From: an uncultured Pseudomonadota bacterium
GTDB taxonomy: Bacteria > Pseudomonadota > Gammaproteobacteria > Burkholderiales > Methylophilaceae
Assembly: GCA_903860085.1 (NCBI GenBank)
Contig: CAIOPD010000145.1
Span: 1 to 17,237 of the forward strand
DNA length: 17,237 bases
Reading direction: 5' to 3'
The notes under the pieces were generated by a model that saw only the letters and a program-made list of their open reading frames with translations, searched no databases and had not been told where the DNA came from. This document shows positions 7,595 to 14,388 of the stretch, piece after piece. How positions within the stretch are numbered: position 1 is the first letter of the stretch; each line of letters opens with the position of its first letter. A program made the translations under genes and the position numbers.

Positions 7595-10159
7595 CTATTT
7601 GTTTTGTGTTTCTACCATCACCATCGGCTCTGCACTTGCATTATCTTGTGCTTTATTCTGCCAAGAAGCTGCTTTGCGTGGGGCGCGAGGTTTCTCAGCA
7701 GTCACTGGCGCTGCTGCCTTTGGTGCATCAGCTTTTGTTTCCACCAACTGCAAGCCTACGCTAGCTAAGTCAACCGGTTTAGCTTCTACTTTAGGTTTAC
7801 GTGCGCGGGCAGGGCGTTTGCTAGCCGCTGGCTTTGCAATTGCCTCAACTGCAACAGCAGGCGTTGTGACCGTTTCTGCCACAACTGAGTCTAAGCTGGT
7901 GTTAGCCTCTTTTGCCACCGCTGGAGCTTTAGCTGGCCTTGGTTTTCTGTTATCTGTTTTGGCTTTTGGTGTTGCTTCAACAGCTACATCTGCGCTTACA
8001 ATTGCTGGTGCTTCAGCCTTAGTTTCAACGCTTGTTGTGTTTACAGTAGCCGATGAAGCTGCACTAACCTCATCATTAGGTACAAAAGCGCGACTAGTTT
8101 CGGTACTCACATTTTCTTCACGGTCACGACGACCACGACGATTATTGCGATTGCGACGACCAGAACGCTCAGTACGTTGCTCTGTAGCAGCTTCGTTACC
8201 AGGAATTTCTGCTGTTACATTAACCTGAGCTGGCGCAGTACTCCGCGTCTGTTCGTTACGTGGCTGTTGTGGTTTTTGTTGACGCGGTTCCTGCGGTTTA
8301 GCCTCTGCAGGACGCTTTGCTTCGTTATTGCGGTTTGGACGATCTTGGCTTGCACCTTTATCTGCGCGATCACCACGATTGCGATCATTGCGATTACGAT
8401 TGTTACGGTTACGGTTATTACGATTGCCTTCGCGACTGCTTTCCTCGGTCTTTTCAACGCTAGCTTTAGAAGTAGATATCCCCATCCAATTTTTTATGCG
8501 CGTTAGTAATGATACTGACGTGCCTGACGCTTGTTTTTCTGTTGAAATTGGCGCAGGTGCTGCAGGGGTAATACCTTTTACAGCCGCTACTGGTTTAACT
8601 GCTTTTGCTACTTCTTCTGCATTTTGGATGTAGCTAGTTTCTGCAGGGAGTTCAACCATTTTATAACTGGCGCGACTAGTTTCCTCAGTCACGTCATCAT
8701 GTTTAACACGCACGATATTGTAATTAGGTGTTTCAAGATGAATGTTTGGAATCAACACCACTTCAACGCCCATACGCTGTTCAATGGCATGAATATCAGC
8801 ACGTTTTTCATTCAATAAGAATGTTGCAACTTCAACTGGTAACTGCACTTGAATAATGGCACTGTTATCTTTCATCGCATCTTCTTGCGTAATACGTAAG
8901 ATATGCAATGCAGTCGATTCGATACCGCGGATATGACCAGTACCACTACAACGTGGACATGGAATATGATTGGTTTCGCCTAGGCTAGGACGCAAACGTT
9001 GACGTGATAATTCAAGTAAACCAAAGCGTGAGATTTTTCCAGTTTGGACGCGTGCACGATCAAAATGTAGAGCATCGCGCAATGCATTTTCTACTTCACG
9101 TTGGTTGCGTTGACTTTCCATATCAATAAAATCGATTACCACTAAGCCACCTAAGTCACGCAAACGTAACTGGCGTGCCACTTCTTCAGCAGCTTCCATG
9201 TTGGTATTAAACGCAGTGTGCTCAATATCGCTTCCACGTGTTGCGCGGCCAGAGTTGACGTCTACAGAAACCAAAGCTTCCGTATGGTCAATCACGATTG
9301 CGCCGCCTGATGGTAAGCGAACTTCACGTGAGAACGCTGATTCAATTTGGTGCTCAATTTGAAAGCGTGTAAAGAGTGGAATTTCATCCTGATACAACTT
9401 AACGCGAGACACATTGCCAGGCATTACGTGATTCATAAATTGTACGGCTTGCTCGTGTATATCAGGCGTATCGATTAAAATTTCACCAATATCGGAGCTG
9501 AAGTAGTCACGAATAGCACGAATGACTAAGCTACCTTCTTGGTAGATTAGGTAGGCGCCTGCCTGCATAGCTGAGGCACCATCAATGGCTGTCCATAGCT
9601 GTGTTAGGTAGTTTAAATCCCATTGTAATTCTTCGGCATTGCGACCAATACCAGCGGTACGGGCAATAATGCTCATGCCTTTTGGTACTTCTAACTGCGC
9701 TAATACATCGCGCAATTCATCACGGTCTTCACCTTCAATACGGCGTGATACGCCACCGCCACGTGGGTTGTTAGGCATTAATACCAAGTAACGACCCGCA
9801 AGTGAGATGAAAGTAGTAAGAGCAGCGCCTTTGTTGCCACGCTCATCTTTATCTACTTGGACGATTAATTCTTGACCTTCTTTTAAGGCATCTTGAATGC
9901 GTGCGCCACTACCTACGCCTTCTTTGTAATAGCTACGCGCTACTTCTTTGAATGGTAGGAAACCGTGCCTATCCATACCGTAGTCGACAAAAGCCGCTTC
10001 AAGTGAGGGTTCGATACGTGTGATTACGCCTTTGTAAATATTGCTTTTGCGTTGCTCTTTGCCAGCATGTTCAATATCTAAATCTATTAATTTTTGACCA
10101 TCTACGATTGCAACGCGCAACTCTTCAGATTGTGTTGCGTTAAATAACATACGTTTCAT
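7595..10159 (-). CDS. rne: Ribonuclease E
   Basis: RNase E is the essential endonuclease that starts mRNA decay and processes rRNA and tRNA. The 854-residue protein has an S1 domain (about 35-125), the DNase I-like catalytic region with Asp300 (VSVDVNSGR) and Asp343 (VIDFIDME), and the zinc link Cys401-Pro-Arg-Cys404, matching E. coli D303, D346 and C404/C407. From about 510 it is disordered: a short amphipathic segment SLLTRIKNWMG (550-560), probably for membrane attachment, two Arg/Asn-rich RNA-binding stretches (about 578-600 and 664-682), and Ala/Lys/Pro-rich sequence with repeated VET motifs. GGAG 7-8 nt before the ATG sets the start. Upstream lies a very long non-coding leader region. 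The tail makes it RNase E rather than RNase G. Confidence 0.97.
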   Translation of the reverse strand: MKRMLFNATQSEELRVAIVDGQKLIDLDIEHAGKEQRKSNIYKGVITRIEPSLEAAFVDYGMDRHGFLPFKEVARSYYKEGVGSGARIQDALKEGQELIVQVDKDERGNKGAALTTFISLAGRYLVLMPNNPRGGGVSRRIEGEDRDELRDVLAQLEVPKGMSIIARTAGIGRNAEELQWDLNYLTQLWTAIDGASAMQAGAYLIYQEGSLVIRAIRDYFSSDIGEILIDTPDIHEQAVQFMNHVMPGNVSRVKLYQDEIPLFTRFQIEHQIESAFSREVRLPSGGAIVIDHTEALVSVDVNSGRATRGSDIEHTAFNTNMEAAEEVARQLRLRDLGGLVVIDFIDMESQRNQREVENALRDALHFDRARVQTGKISRFGLLELSRQRLRPSLGETNHIPCPRCSGTGHIRGIESTALHILRITQEDAMKDNSAIIQVQLPVEVATFLLNEKRADIHAIEQRMGVEVVLIPNIHLETPNYNIVRVKHDDVTEETSRASYKMVELPAETSYIQNAEEVAKAVKPVAAVKGITPAAPAPISTEKQASGTSVSLLTRIKNWMGISTSKASVEKTEESSREGNRNNRNRNNRNRNDRNRGDRADKGASQDRPNRNNEAKRPAEAKPQEPRQQKPQQPRNEQTRSTAPAQVNVTAEIPGNEAATEQRTERSGRRNRNNRRGRRDREENVSTETSRAFVPNDEVSAASSATVNTTSVETKAEAPAIVSADVAVEATPKAKTDNRKPRPAKAPAVAKEANTSLDSVVAETVTTPAVAVEAIAKPAASKRPARARKPKVEAKPVDLASVGLQLVETKADAPKAAAPVTAEKPRAPRKAASWQNKAQDNASAEPMVMVETQNK

Positions 10160-10354
10160 TGCTTAACTCCTGCGCTAGGCAAGGCGGGCAGACTCAATGC
10201 TTAAAAATATGGCATTGAAATTGAAGGCATTTTAAAGTGAAAGTGCCAGAGTTTGGCTGAACTACTGAAGGCCTCCTGACTTAATTAACTGGGGGCTCCT
10301 AAGGAAAATTTAACGCTAATACAATTTAATAACAATGCATTTTAACGGTGTGTG

Positions 10355-10366
10355 GCGAATATTCGC
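10355..10366. repeat. 12-bp perfect palindrome in the rne upstream region
   Basis: GCGAATATTCGC is a perfect dyad about 195 bp before the rne start. It could be a regulator operator or the base of an RNA hairpin; there is no T tract, so it is not a terminator. No second copy was noticed in the window. Confidence 0.35.
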
Positions 10367-10666
10367 ATTCTACTTACCAGTTTTGCAAGGCAGTCAAATA
10401 CACTGCATTAGGCTTGTCTGGCAATTATTTTGAATCATCTGCTAATGAAAGCATGATGAAACATTGTTCGTTAAAGCAAACTAATTATTAAATTTAAGCC
10501 AGTTGTGGCATAAATTAGTTAAAATTCTATATTCAGTAAATTCTAATTTTCGTGTATTACTATTCGTTTAAAAATCGAATCAGTAGCACTCTAAATTTTA
10601 CGATCACTTTAAGTCGCGCTTTTATCTTTATTTGTCTGCGGCGGCTTGAGCGCTAATTTTTTACTT

Positions 10667-10694
10667 ACCGCTACTTTATAATATGGCGAGCGGT
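10667..10694 (+). promoter_or_regulatory. TATAAT box framed by an inverted repeat
   Basis: A perfect -10 hexamer TATAAT at 10677-10682 on the plus strand is flanked by ACCGCT (10667-10672) and AGCGGT (10689-10694), a 6-bp inverted repeat with a 16-bp spacer. No clear -35 element is at the right distance. The transcript would run toward rluC, with the TnpB element now in between. The arrangement resembles a promoter overlapped by an operator, but this is not established. Confidence 0.3.
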
Positions 10695-10898
10695 GTTAAC
10701 CAAGTGTTTGTTGTCAGTTTTTAGTTGCACACCCAATATTGTCCAAATTGAAAAAATGAAGACTTGCTGTCATTTTTACAAATAGTAGGTTTGAGTGTCT
10801 TCCAATTCTTGGCTGCAATTTATTGAAATAACACAATAAAATTGTTAATTTAATCAAGAACTACCGTAGTATATGCTACATCAAAAATATAAGCAAAG

Positions 10899-10909
10899 AT
10901 TGACATCCT
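10899..10909 (+). repeat. Terminal inverted match, right end of TnpB element
   Basis: ATTGACATCCT here is the exact reverse complement of AGGATGTCAAT at 12151-12161. The pair marks the outer limits of the TnpB element. Confidence 0.75.
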
Positions 10910-11060
10910 CATCTCCCAAAAGGAAGAGGATTCCTAACATTACTGTTAAGACATTCCTAATTCAACGAAAACAGCCCATTTACAGATATTACTAAATGCA
11001 AACAGGACTTACATTCTCTCCAAAGGCTAACCCCGCAAGCCCTGCGGTTAATATGTTTTT
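10900..11060 (-). ncRNA. Probable omegaRNA (reRNA) scaffold of TnpB; guide reads out at 10899 and below
   Basis: TnpB omegaRNAs are known to derive from the 3' end of tnpB through the right end, with the guide coming from the DNA just outside. Here the 3' UTR (10900-10991) has a small hairpin (TAACA/TGTTA, 10935-10948) and the terminal hairpin at 10905-10931. The guide, reading the minus strand from 10899 downward, would begin TCTTTGCTTATATTTT. The 5' boundary inside tnpB is a guess. Transcription and processing cannot be seen from sequence. Confidence 0.5.
10905..10931 (-). repeat. Right-end hairpin of TnpB element
   Basis: ATCCTC (10905-10910) pairs with GAGGAT (10926-10931); inside it TCC (10914-10916) pairs with GGA (10922-10924) around a CAAAA loop. 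This is the standard subterminal structure recognised by IS200/IS605 TnpA and forms the 3' end of the omegaRNA scaffold. Confidence 0.75.
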
Positions 11061-12125
11061 GGCAGCATTCAAATCACGGTCATGGTTTAGTCCGCAATCA
11101 GGACACATCCAAGTACGCGTGTTAAGTGAAAGCGTTGACAATGTATATCCGCAGGCATTACATCGCTTGCTGGATGGATACCACTTATCTATGCCAATTA
11201 AAGTTCTACCGTACCATTTAGCTTTGTATTCTAATTGCCGGACAAACTCGGACCAACTAGCATCACTAATGGATTTTGCTAATTTGCGATTTTTTAGCAT
11301 ATTGGATACTGCTAGACTTTCAACAGCAATTACTTGATTTTCGTTAATCAGCTTGGTTGAAAGTTTGTGCAAAAAATCTTTACGAATATCCTTGATTTTC
11401 GCATGGAGCTTTGCTACTTTTAATCGTGCTTTGTTGCGATTACTAGAGCCTTTCTTTTTCTTGCTTAATCGTTGTTGCAATAAGGCTAATTTTTCTAAAT
11501 TGTTGCGCAGTGCTTGAGGTGATTGGTATTTACTCCCATTGGAAGTGACGGCAAAATTAGTTAAACCTAAATCAACTCCAATGCTTGCTGCTACAGTTGT
11601 TTTGGCTGAGACGGTATCGTCACAGAGTAACGATACAAAGTATCGCCCAGCAAAGTCTTTACTGACTGTCACGGTGGTGAGATTGGCGGCTTTAGGTAAG
11701 GTGCGTGACCATGTTATGACTAAAGGCGCTTTCATTTTAGCTAATGTCAAAATACCATTTTCAAATCTGAATGCGCTGGCAGTATATTCAGCCGCTTGCT
11801 TGTCAAACTTCGATTTATAAGTAGGGTATTTATTTCGCTTAGCAAAGAAGTTACTGAACGCCGTTTGTAGATGGCGCAAAGCTTGCTGCACTGGCACAGA
11901 GCTTACATTATTAAGCCAATTAAATTCACTCTGCTTTTTAAGTACTGTCAATAAGGCGGAAGTTTCATGGTAGCCCATACGCTTCTGTTCATTATAGTAA
12001 GCGTCCGTACGCGCTTTCAGCATATAATTATAAGCGAAGCGCGCGCAACCAAAGGTTTGAGCAAGTATATCCTTTTGATCATTGGTAGGGTAAAACCTGA
12101 ACTTGTAGGCGCGTTTAACATTCAT
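10992..12125 (-). CDS. tnpB: RNA-guided nuclease TnpB (IS200/IS605 OrfB family)
   Basis: TnpB is the transposon-encoded RNA-guided DNA nuclease ancestral to Cas12. The 377-residue protein is full length. It has the N-terminal helix-turn-helix/WED-type region (KRAYKFRFYPTNDQKDIL, 4-21; CARFAYN), the RuvC residues Asp185 (GVDLGL), Glu269 (VIAVESL) and Asp351 (NHDRDLNAAKNI), and a four-Cys zinc finger (Cys322, Cys325, Cys341, Cys344) placed between RuvC-II and III as usual. A lysine-rich coil (about 205-250) separates RuvC-I and II. All catalytic residues are present, so the nuclease is probably active. The ATG directly follows the left-end hairpin (12126-12151) and has no Shine-Dalgarno sequence. 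The gene has no partner tnpA in the window. Confidence 0.95.
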   Translation of the reverse strand: MNVKRAYKFRFYPTNDQKDILAQTFGCARFAYNYMLKARTDAYYNEQKRMGYHETSALLTVLKKQSEFNWLNNVSSVPVQQALRHLQTAFSNFFAKRNKYPTYKSKFDKQAAEYTASAFRFENGILTLAKMKAPLVITWSRTLPKAANLTTVTVSKDFAGRYFVSLLCDDTVSAKTTVAASIGVDLGLTNFAVTSNGSKYQSPQALRNNLEKLALLQQRLSKKKKGSSNRNKARLKVAKLHAKIKDIRKDFLHKLSTKLINENQVIAVESLAVSNMLKNRKLAKSISDASWSEFVRQLEYKAKWYGRTLIGIDKWYPSSKRCNACGYTLSTLSLNTRTWMCPDCGLNHDRDLNAAKNILTAGLAGLAFGENVSPVCI

Positions 12126-12151
12126 TTACACATAGTTCAATTTTTGTGTAA
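12126..12151 (-). repeat. Left-end hairpin of TnpB element
   Basis: TTACACA (12126-12132) pairs with TGTGTAA (12145-12151) around a 12-nt loop. It lies between the element tip and the tnpB ATG, the expected place of the left-end TnpA recognition hairpin, and in the mRNA it occupies the position where a ribosome-binding site would be. Confidence 0.6.
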
Positions 12152-12161
12152 GGATGTCAAT
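12151..12161 (-). repeat. Terminal inverted match, left end of TnpB element
   Basis: AGGATGTCAAT on the plus strand is the exact reverse complement of 10899-10909. Outside it, on the minus strand, is ACTATTCTT, the candidate target-adjacent (TAM) side. Confidence 0.7.
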
Positions 12162-12261
12162 AAGAATAGTTTTTTTTAAGAAAGATAGCTGGACTTCGTG
12201 ATGCTGGGCATTACGCGCTATTCCTCACAACCCTAAAAGGCAGTGTTTCCCGCGAATTGTA

Positions 12262-13281
12262 ATGAACAAGATAACATCAACAGATACAACCCATACACAG
12301 ACTAGCGTTAGCGATTTAGCAGCGGCATTTTTGACGGTAGATGAAGCAAGTGAAGGTCAGAGGGTCGATAATTTTCTGACCAAAACACTAAAAGGTGTTC
12401 CCAAGAGCCATGTTTATCGCATTTTGCGTAGTGGTGAAGTGCGCGTCAACAAAAAACGCATAGATGCAGACTTTAGATTAAGTTTGGGCGACGTGGTGCG
12501 TATACCACCAACACGTGCCAACGTCATTGAGAAGCCTGATCACGTAACTCCCGCCGTTTCTAAGTTTGATCAAGCCATTATTTTTGAAGATGATGCTATG
12601 CTTGTCATCGATAAACCTGCTGGTTTTGCGGTGCACGGGGGTAGTGGCATCAGTCGTGGCGTGATTGAACAACTGCGTTTAGAGCGACCTAAAGCTAAAT
12701 TTTTGGAATTGGTGCATAGGTTAGATCGCGAAACTTCCGGTGTGCTGATGTTAGCTAAAAAGCGCAGTGCATTAGTGGCTTTGCATGAAGCGATTCGCAA
12801 TCACCAAACCGATAAGCGCTACCTAATGTTGGTGCACGGTGAATGGACTGAACCAAAAAAACGTGTAGTGCTTGATCTGCAGAAATATTTATTACCGAAT
12901 GGTGAGCGCCGGGTCAATGTGGTGACTGATATTTCAAAAGATAAATATGATGAGCGTCAATCTTCAGAAACCCTATTTAGGTTGATTAAGAATTTCTCTA
13001 GTGCCAGTTTAGGCAAATTTAGCTTACTTGAGGCTCAATTGGTGACAGGTCGCACCCATCAACTGCGAGTTCAACTAGCCCATCTCGGTTTTGCAATCGT
13101 TGGTGATGATAAGTACGGTGATTTCACAGTGAATAAGGCCATGATTAAACATGGCTTGAAACGCATGTTTCTGCATTCATCTAACACCAAAATTCGACAC
13201 CCACTGACCAATGACAAGCTAGAGTTAGTCGCGCCTATGCCAGCTGAACTGTCCAAATTTCTACTTAAACTAGACGCCTAA
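12262..13281 (+). CDS. rluC: 23S rRNA pseudouridine synthase RluC-type
   Basis: RluC converts uridines 955, 2504 and 2580 (E. coli numbering) of 23S rRNA to pseudouridine. The 339-residue protein has an N-terminal S4 RNA-binding domain (about 33-95, with GVPKSHVYRILRSGEVRVNKKR) and a catalytic domain with Asp155 in VHRLDRETSG; GRTHQLRVQLAHLGFAIVGDDKYG is the usual second motif. The S4 sequence and the place opposite rne, as in E. coli, favour RluC over RluA or RluD. The ATG has no clear Shine-Dalgarno sequence and gives a roughly 20-residue polar extension before the S4 domain. It is the first gene of a four-gene operon. Only 100 bp separate it from the TnpB element, which may have displaced its original promoter. 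Confidence 0.93.
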   Translation: MNKITSTDTTHTQTSVSDLAAAFLTVDEASEGQRVDNFLTKTLKGVPKSHVYRILRSGEVRVNKKRIDADFRLSLGDVVRIPPTRANVIEKPDHVTPAVSKFDQAIIFEDDAMLVIDKPAGFAVHGGSGISRGVIEQLRLERPKAKFLELVHRLDRETSGVLMLAKKRSALVALHEAIRNHQTDKRYLMLVHGEWTEPKKRVVLDLQKYLLPNGERRVNVVTDISKDKYDERQSSETLFRLIKNFSSASLGKFSLLEAQLVTGRTHQLRVQLAHLGFAIVGDDKYGDFTVNKAMIKHGLKRMFLHSSNTKIRHPLTNDKLELVAPMPAELSKFLLKLDA

Positions 13282-13313
13282 ATTAAACGTATTACTTATT
13301 AAGAAAGAATAGC

Positions 13314-13970
13314 ATGCCAAAGCAGTTTGATTTAATCGTATGGGATTGGGATGGCACCTTGGCTGACTCTACCAGTATGATCACTAATGCCATCCTGAAG
13401 GCTGCGGCTGAAGTTGGATTGCCCGCACTTACTCCCCAAGTTGCAAGCAGTATTATTGGATTAGGCTTACGTGAATCCATTCAAGCTTTATATGGGGACT
13501 TGCCAGCAGAGCAAGCGCAGGCCTTAGCTAGTCATTACAATATTAATTATTATGCGGGTGAAAGTGAAATTCCTTTATTTGAAGGCGCAGCCGAAACCAT
13601 TATTGCGCTTAATAAAAAAGGCTTTAAATTAGCTGTGGCTACAGGAAAAGGTAGGCGCGGTCTCAATTTAGCTTTGGCCCATTGTGGCTTGGGTAAGCAG
13701 TTTCATGCAACACGTACTGTGGATGAGTGCTTTTCAAAACCGCACCCACAAATGCTAGACGAGTTGATGGATCAGTTGGTCGTTTTGCCAGAACGCACCC
13801 TCATGATAGGGGATACCAGCTATGATTTACATATGGCCAAAAATGCTGGCGTGAGCGCGGTAGGTGTAACTTATGGCGCACAGACAGTTGAACAGTGGCA
13901 AAATCTCAACCCGATACAACAATTTAATGATTTTTCTAGTTTAAGCCAATGGCTTCTAGAAAACGCGTAG
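13314..13970 (+). CDS. HAD-IA family phosphatase (phosphoglycolate phosphatase-like)
   Basis: A 218-residue haloacid-dehalogenase hydrolase with all four motifs: I Asp11-Trp-Asp13-Gly-Thr (DWDGTLADS), II Thr110 (LAVATGKG), III Lys142 (FSKPHP) and IV Asp167/Asp171 (GDTSYDLHMAKNAG), with a helical cap (about 18-90). The overall layout is that of Gph-like phosphatases, which remove phosphate from small metabolites; the true substrate cannot be read from sequence. It lies 32 bp after rluC and 7 bp before the Rieske gene, an association common in betaproteobacteria. AAGAAAG serves as ribosome-binding site for the ATG. I withhold the symbol gph because substrate specificity in this family varies. 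Confidence 0.92.
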   Translation: MPKQFDLIVWDWDGTLADSTSMITNAILKAAAEVGLPALTPQVASSIIGLGLRESIQALYGDLPAEQAQALASHYNINYYAGESEIPLFEGAAETIIALNKKGFKLAVATGKGRRGLNLALAHCGLGKQFHATRTVDECFSKPHPQMLDELMDQLVVLPERTLMIGDTSYDLHMAKNAGVSAVGVTYGAQTVEQWQNLNPIQQFNDFSSLSQWLLENA

Positions 13971-13977
13971 GTCTTTC

Positions 13978-14361
13978 TTGAAACAATCAGCAAACTCAAC
14001 TGACCTAAGTCAAAGCACCATTGTTTTTGATAGTGCAGACTTGCTTGAAGCAGATAAAGGTCTGCGGTTTGCATTGCCCAATTTAGGTGAGTTTGTCACT
14101 GGTTTTGTCGTACGCTTTCAAGGTAAAGCTTATGCTTACGTGAATCAGTGTGCGCATGTATCGGTAGAATTGGATTGGAATCATGGCGATTTTTTTACTA
14201 GACAAAAAGATTACCTCGTTTGTGCAACGCATGGTGCTCAATATAAACCTGATAATGGCTTTTGCGTAATGGGGCCGTGTAAAGGTAAAAGCCTAAAAAC
14301 GCTAACATTAACTGAACAAAATCAAAAAATTATTATCAATCTAATTCCAACTACCAATTAA
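13978..14361 (+). CDS. Small Rieske [2Fe-2S] protein
   Basis: A 127-residue soluble protein with one Rieske site: Cys58-x-His60 in NQCAHV and Cys82-x-x-His85 in VCATHGAQY. The YKPDNGFCVMGPCKGKSL segment that follows is the usual third Rieske loop. There is no signal peptide or membrane helix, so it is a cytoplasmic ferredoxin-like electron carrier or subunit, not the bc1 type. It resembles the stand-alone Rieske proteins related to NirD and dioxygenase ferredoxins; no oxygenase partner is adjacent. The start is a TTG 7 bp after the HAD stop, with TAGGT as ribosome-binding site; no ATG is available before the conserved region. Cotranscription with rluC, the HAD gene and sppA is likely. Confidence 0.88.
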   Translation: MKQSANSTDLSQSTIVFDSADLLEADKGLRFALPNLGEFVTGFVVRFQGKAYAYVNQCAHVSVELDWNHGDFFTRQKDYLVCATHGAQYKPDNGFCVMGPCKGKSLKTLTLTEQNQKIIINLIPTTN

Positions 14362-14388
14362 ATTTAACTTTTTTTTAAGGCCTAGCCC

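Larger units (their letters stand above)
10160..10898 (-). promoter_or_regulatory. Long gene-free region upstream of rne; probable rne leader and promoters
   Basis: No convincing coding frame is present on either strand over about 740 bp, by far the largest gap in an otherwise dense window. On the minus strand, in the rne direction, it contains a possible weak promoter (TTGTTA, 16-bp spacer, TTAAAT, about 10308-10335), two SD-like boxes without start codons (AGGAGG at 10272-10277; AGGAG at about 10296-10300), and the rne SD. A 12-bp perfect palindrome lies at 10355-10366. RNase E is known in E. coli to autoregulate through a long structured 5' UTR; the same here is inference. Confidence 0.5.
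10899..12161 (-). mobile_element. TnpB-only IS200/IS605-type element (IS1341-like), apparently complete
   Basis: The element carries one gene, tnpB, on the minus strand, and no tnpA. Its right end (low coordinates) has the widespread IS605/IS1341 terminal hairpin: on the plus strand TTGACATCCTC, a loop region, then GAGGATTC. The left end has ATTGACATCCT followed by a hairpin next to the tnpB start. The two outer ends form an 11-bp inverted match (10899-10909 and 12151-12161). No target-site duplication is seen, as expected for this family. Without TnpA it would depend on a transposase supplied in trans. Boundaries are uncertain by one to three bases. It sits between rne and rluC and breaks no gene. 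Confidence 0.85.

Noticed and set aside
7590..8228. 212-codon open frame on the plus strand opposite the RNase E tail
   Set aside because: It is the antisense of a low-complexity Ala/Glu/Lys/Arg-rich coding region, which leaves several frames open. The peptide is a repetitive Ala/Ser/Thr string with no domain, and rne on the other strand is certain.
8177..8633. Overlapping short frames opposite and beside the Arg/Asn repeats of rne
   Set aside because: Their sequences are repeats of Ile/Thr/Val or Leu/Arg created by the repeated codons of the rne tail, with no start signals or family features.
10520..10549. AAATTCTA direct repeats with AAAATT/AATTTT arms
   Set aside because: Low-complexity AT sequence; no regulator or structure can be argued from it.
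10866..10879. GTAGTATATGCTAC near-palindrome beside the TnpB right end
   Set aside because: It lies outside the element, has one mismatch and is short and AT-rich; chance is sufficient.
10930..10960. Direct repeat ATTCCTAA (10930-10937 and 10953-10960), considered as a CRISPR-like or target duplication
   Set aside because: There are only two 8-bp copies and both are inside the element's 3' UTR; it is neither an array nor a target-site duplication.
10160..10990. tRNA or other known RNA gene in the long gap
   Set aside because: I found no cloverleaf, no GTTCRANTC T-loop with an acceptor stem, and no terminator that would define a classic sRNA.
11539..11820. Plus-strand frame of 93 codons inside tnpB
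   Set aside because: It is fully inside the well-supported tnpB and has no recognisable domain; treated as a shadow frame.
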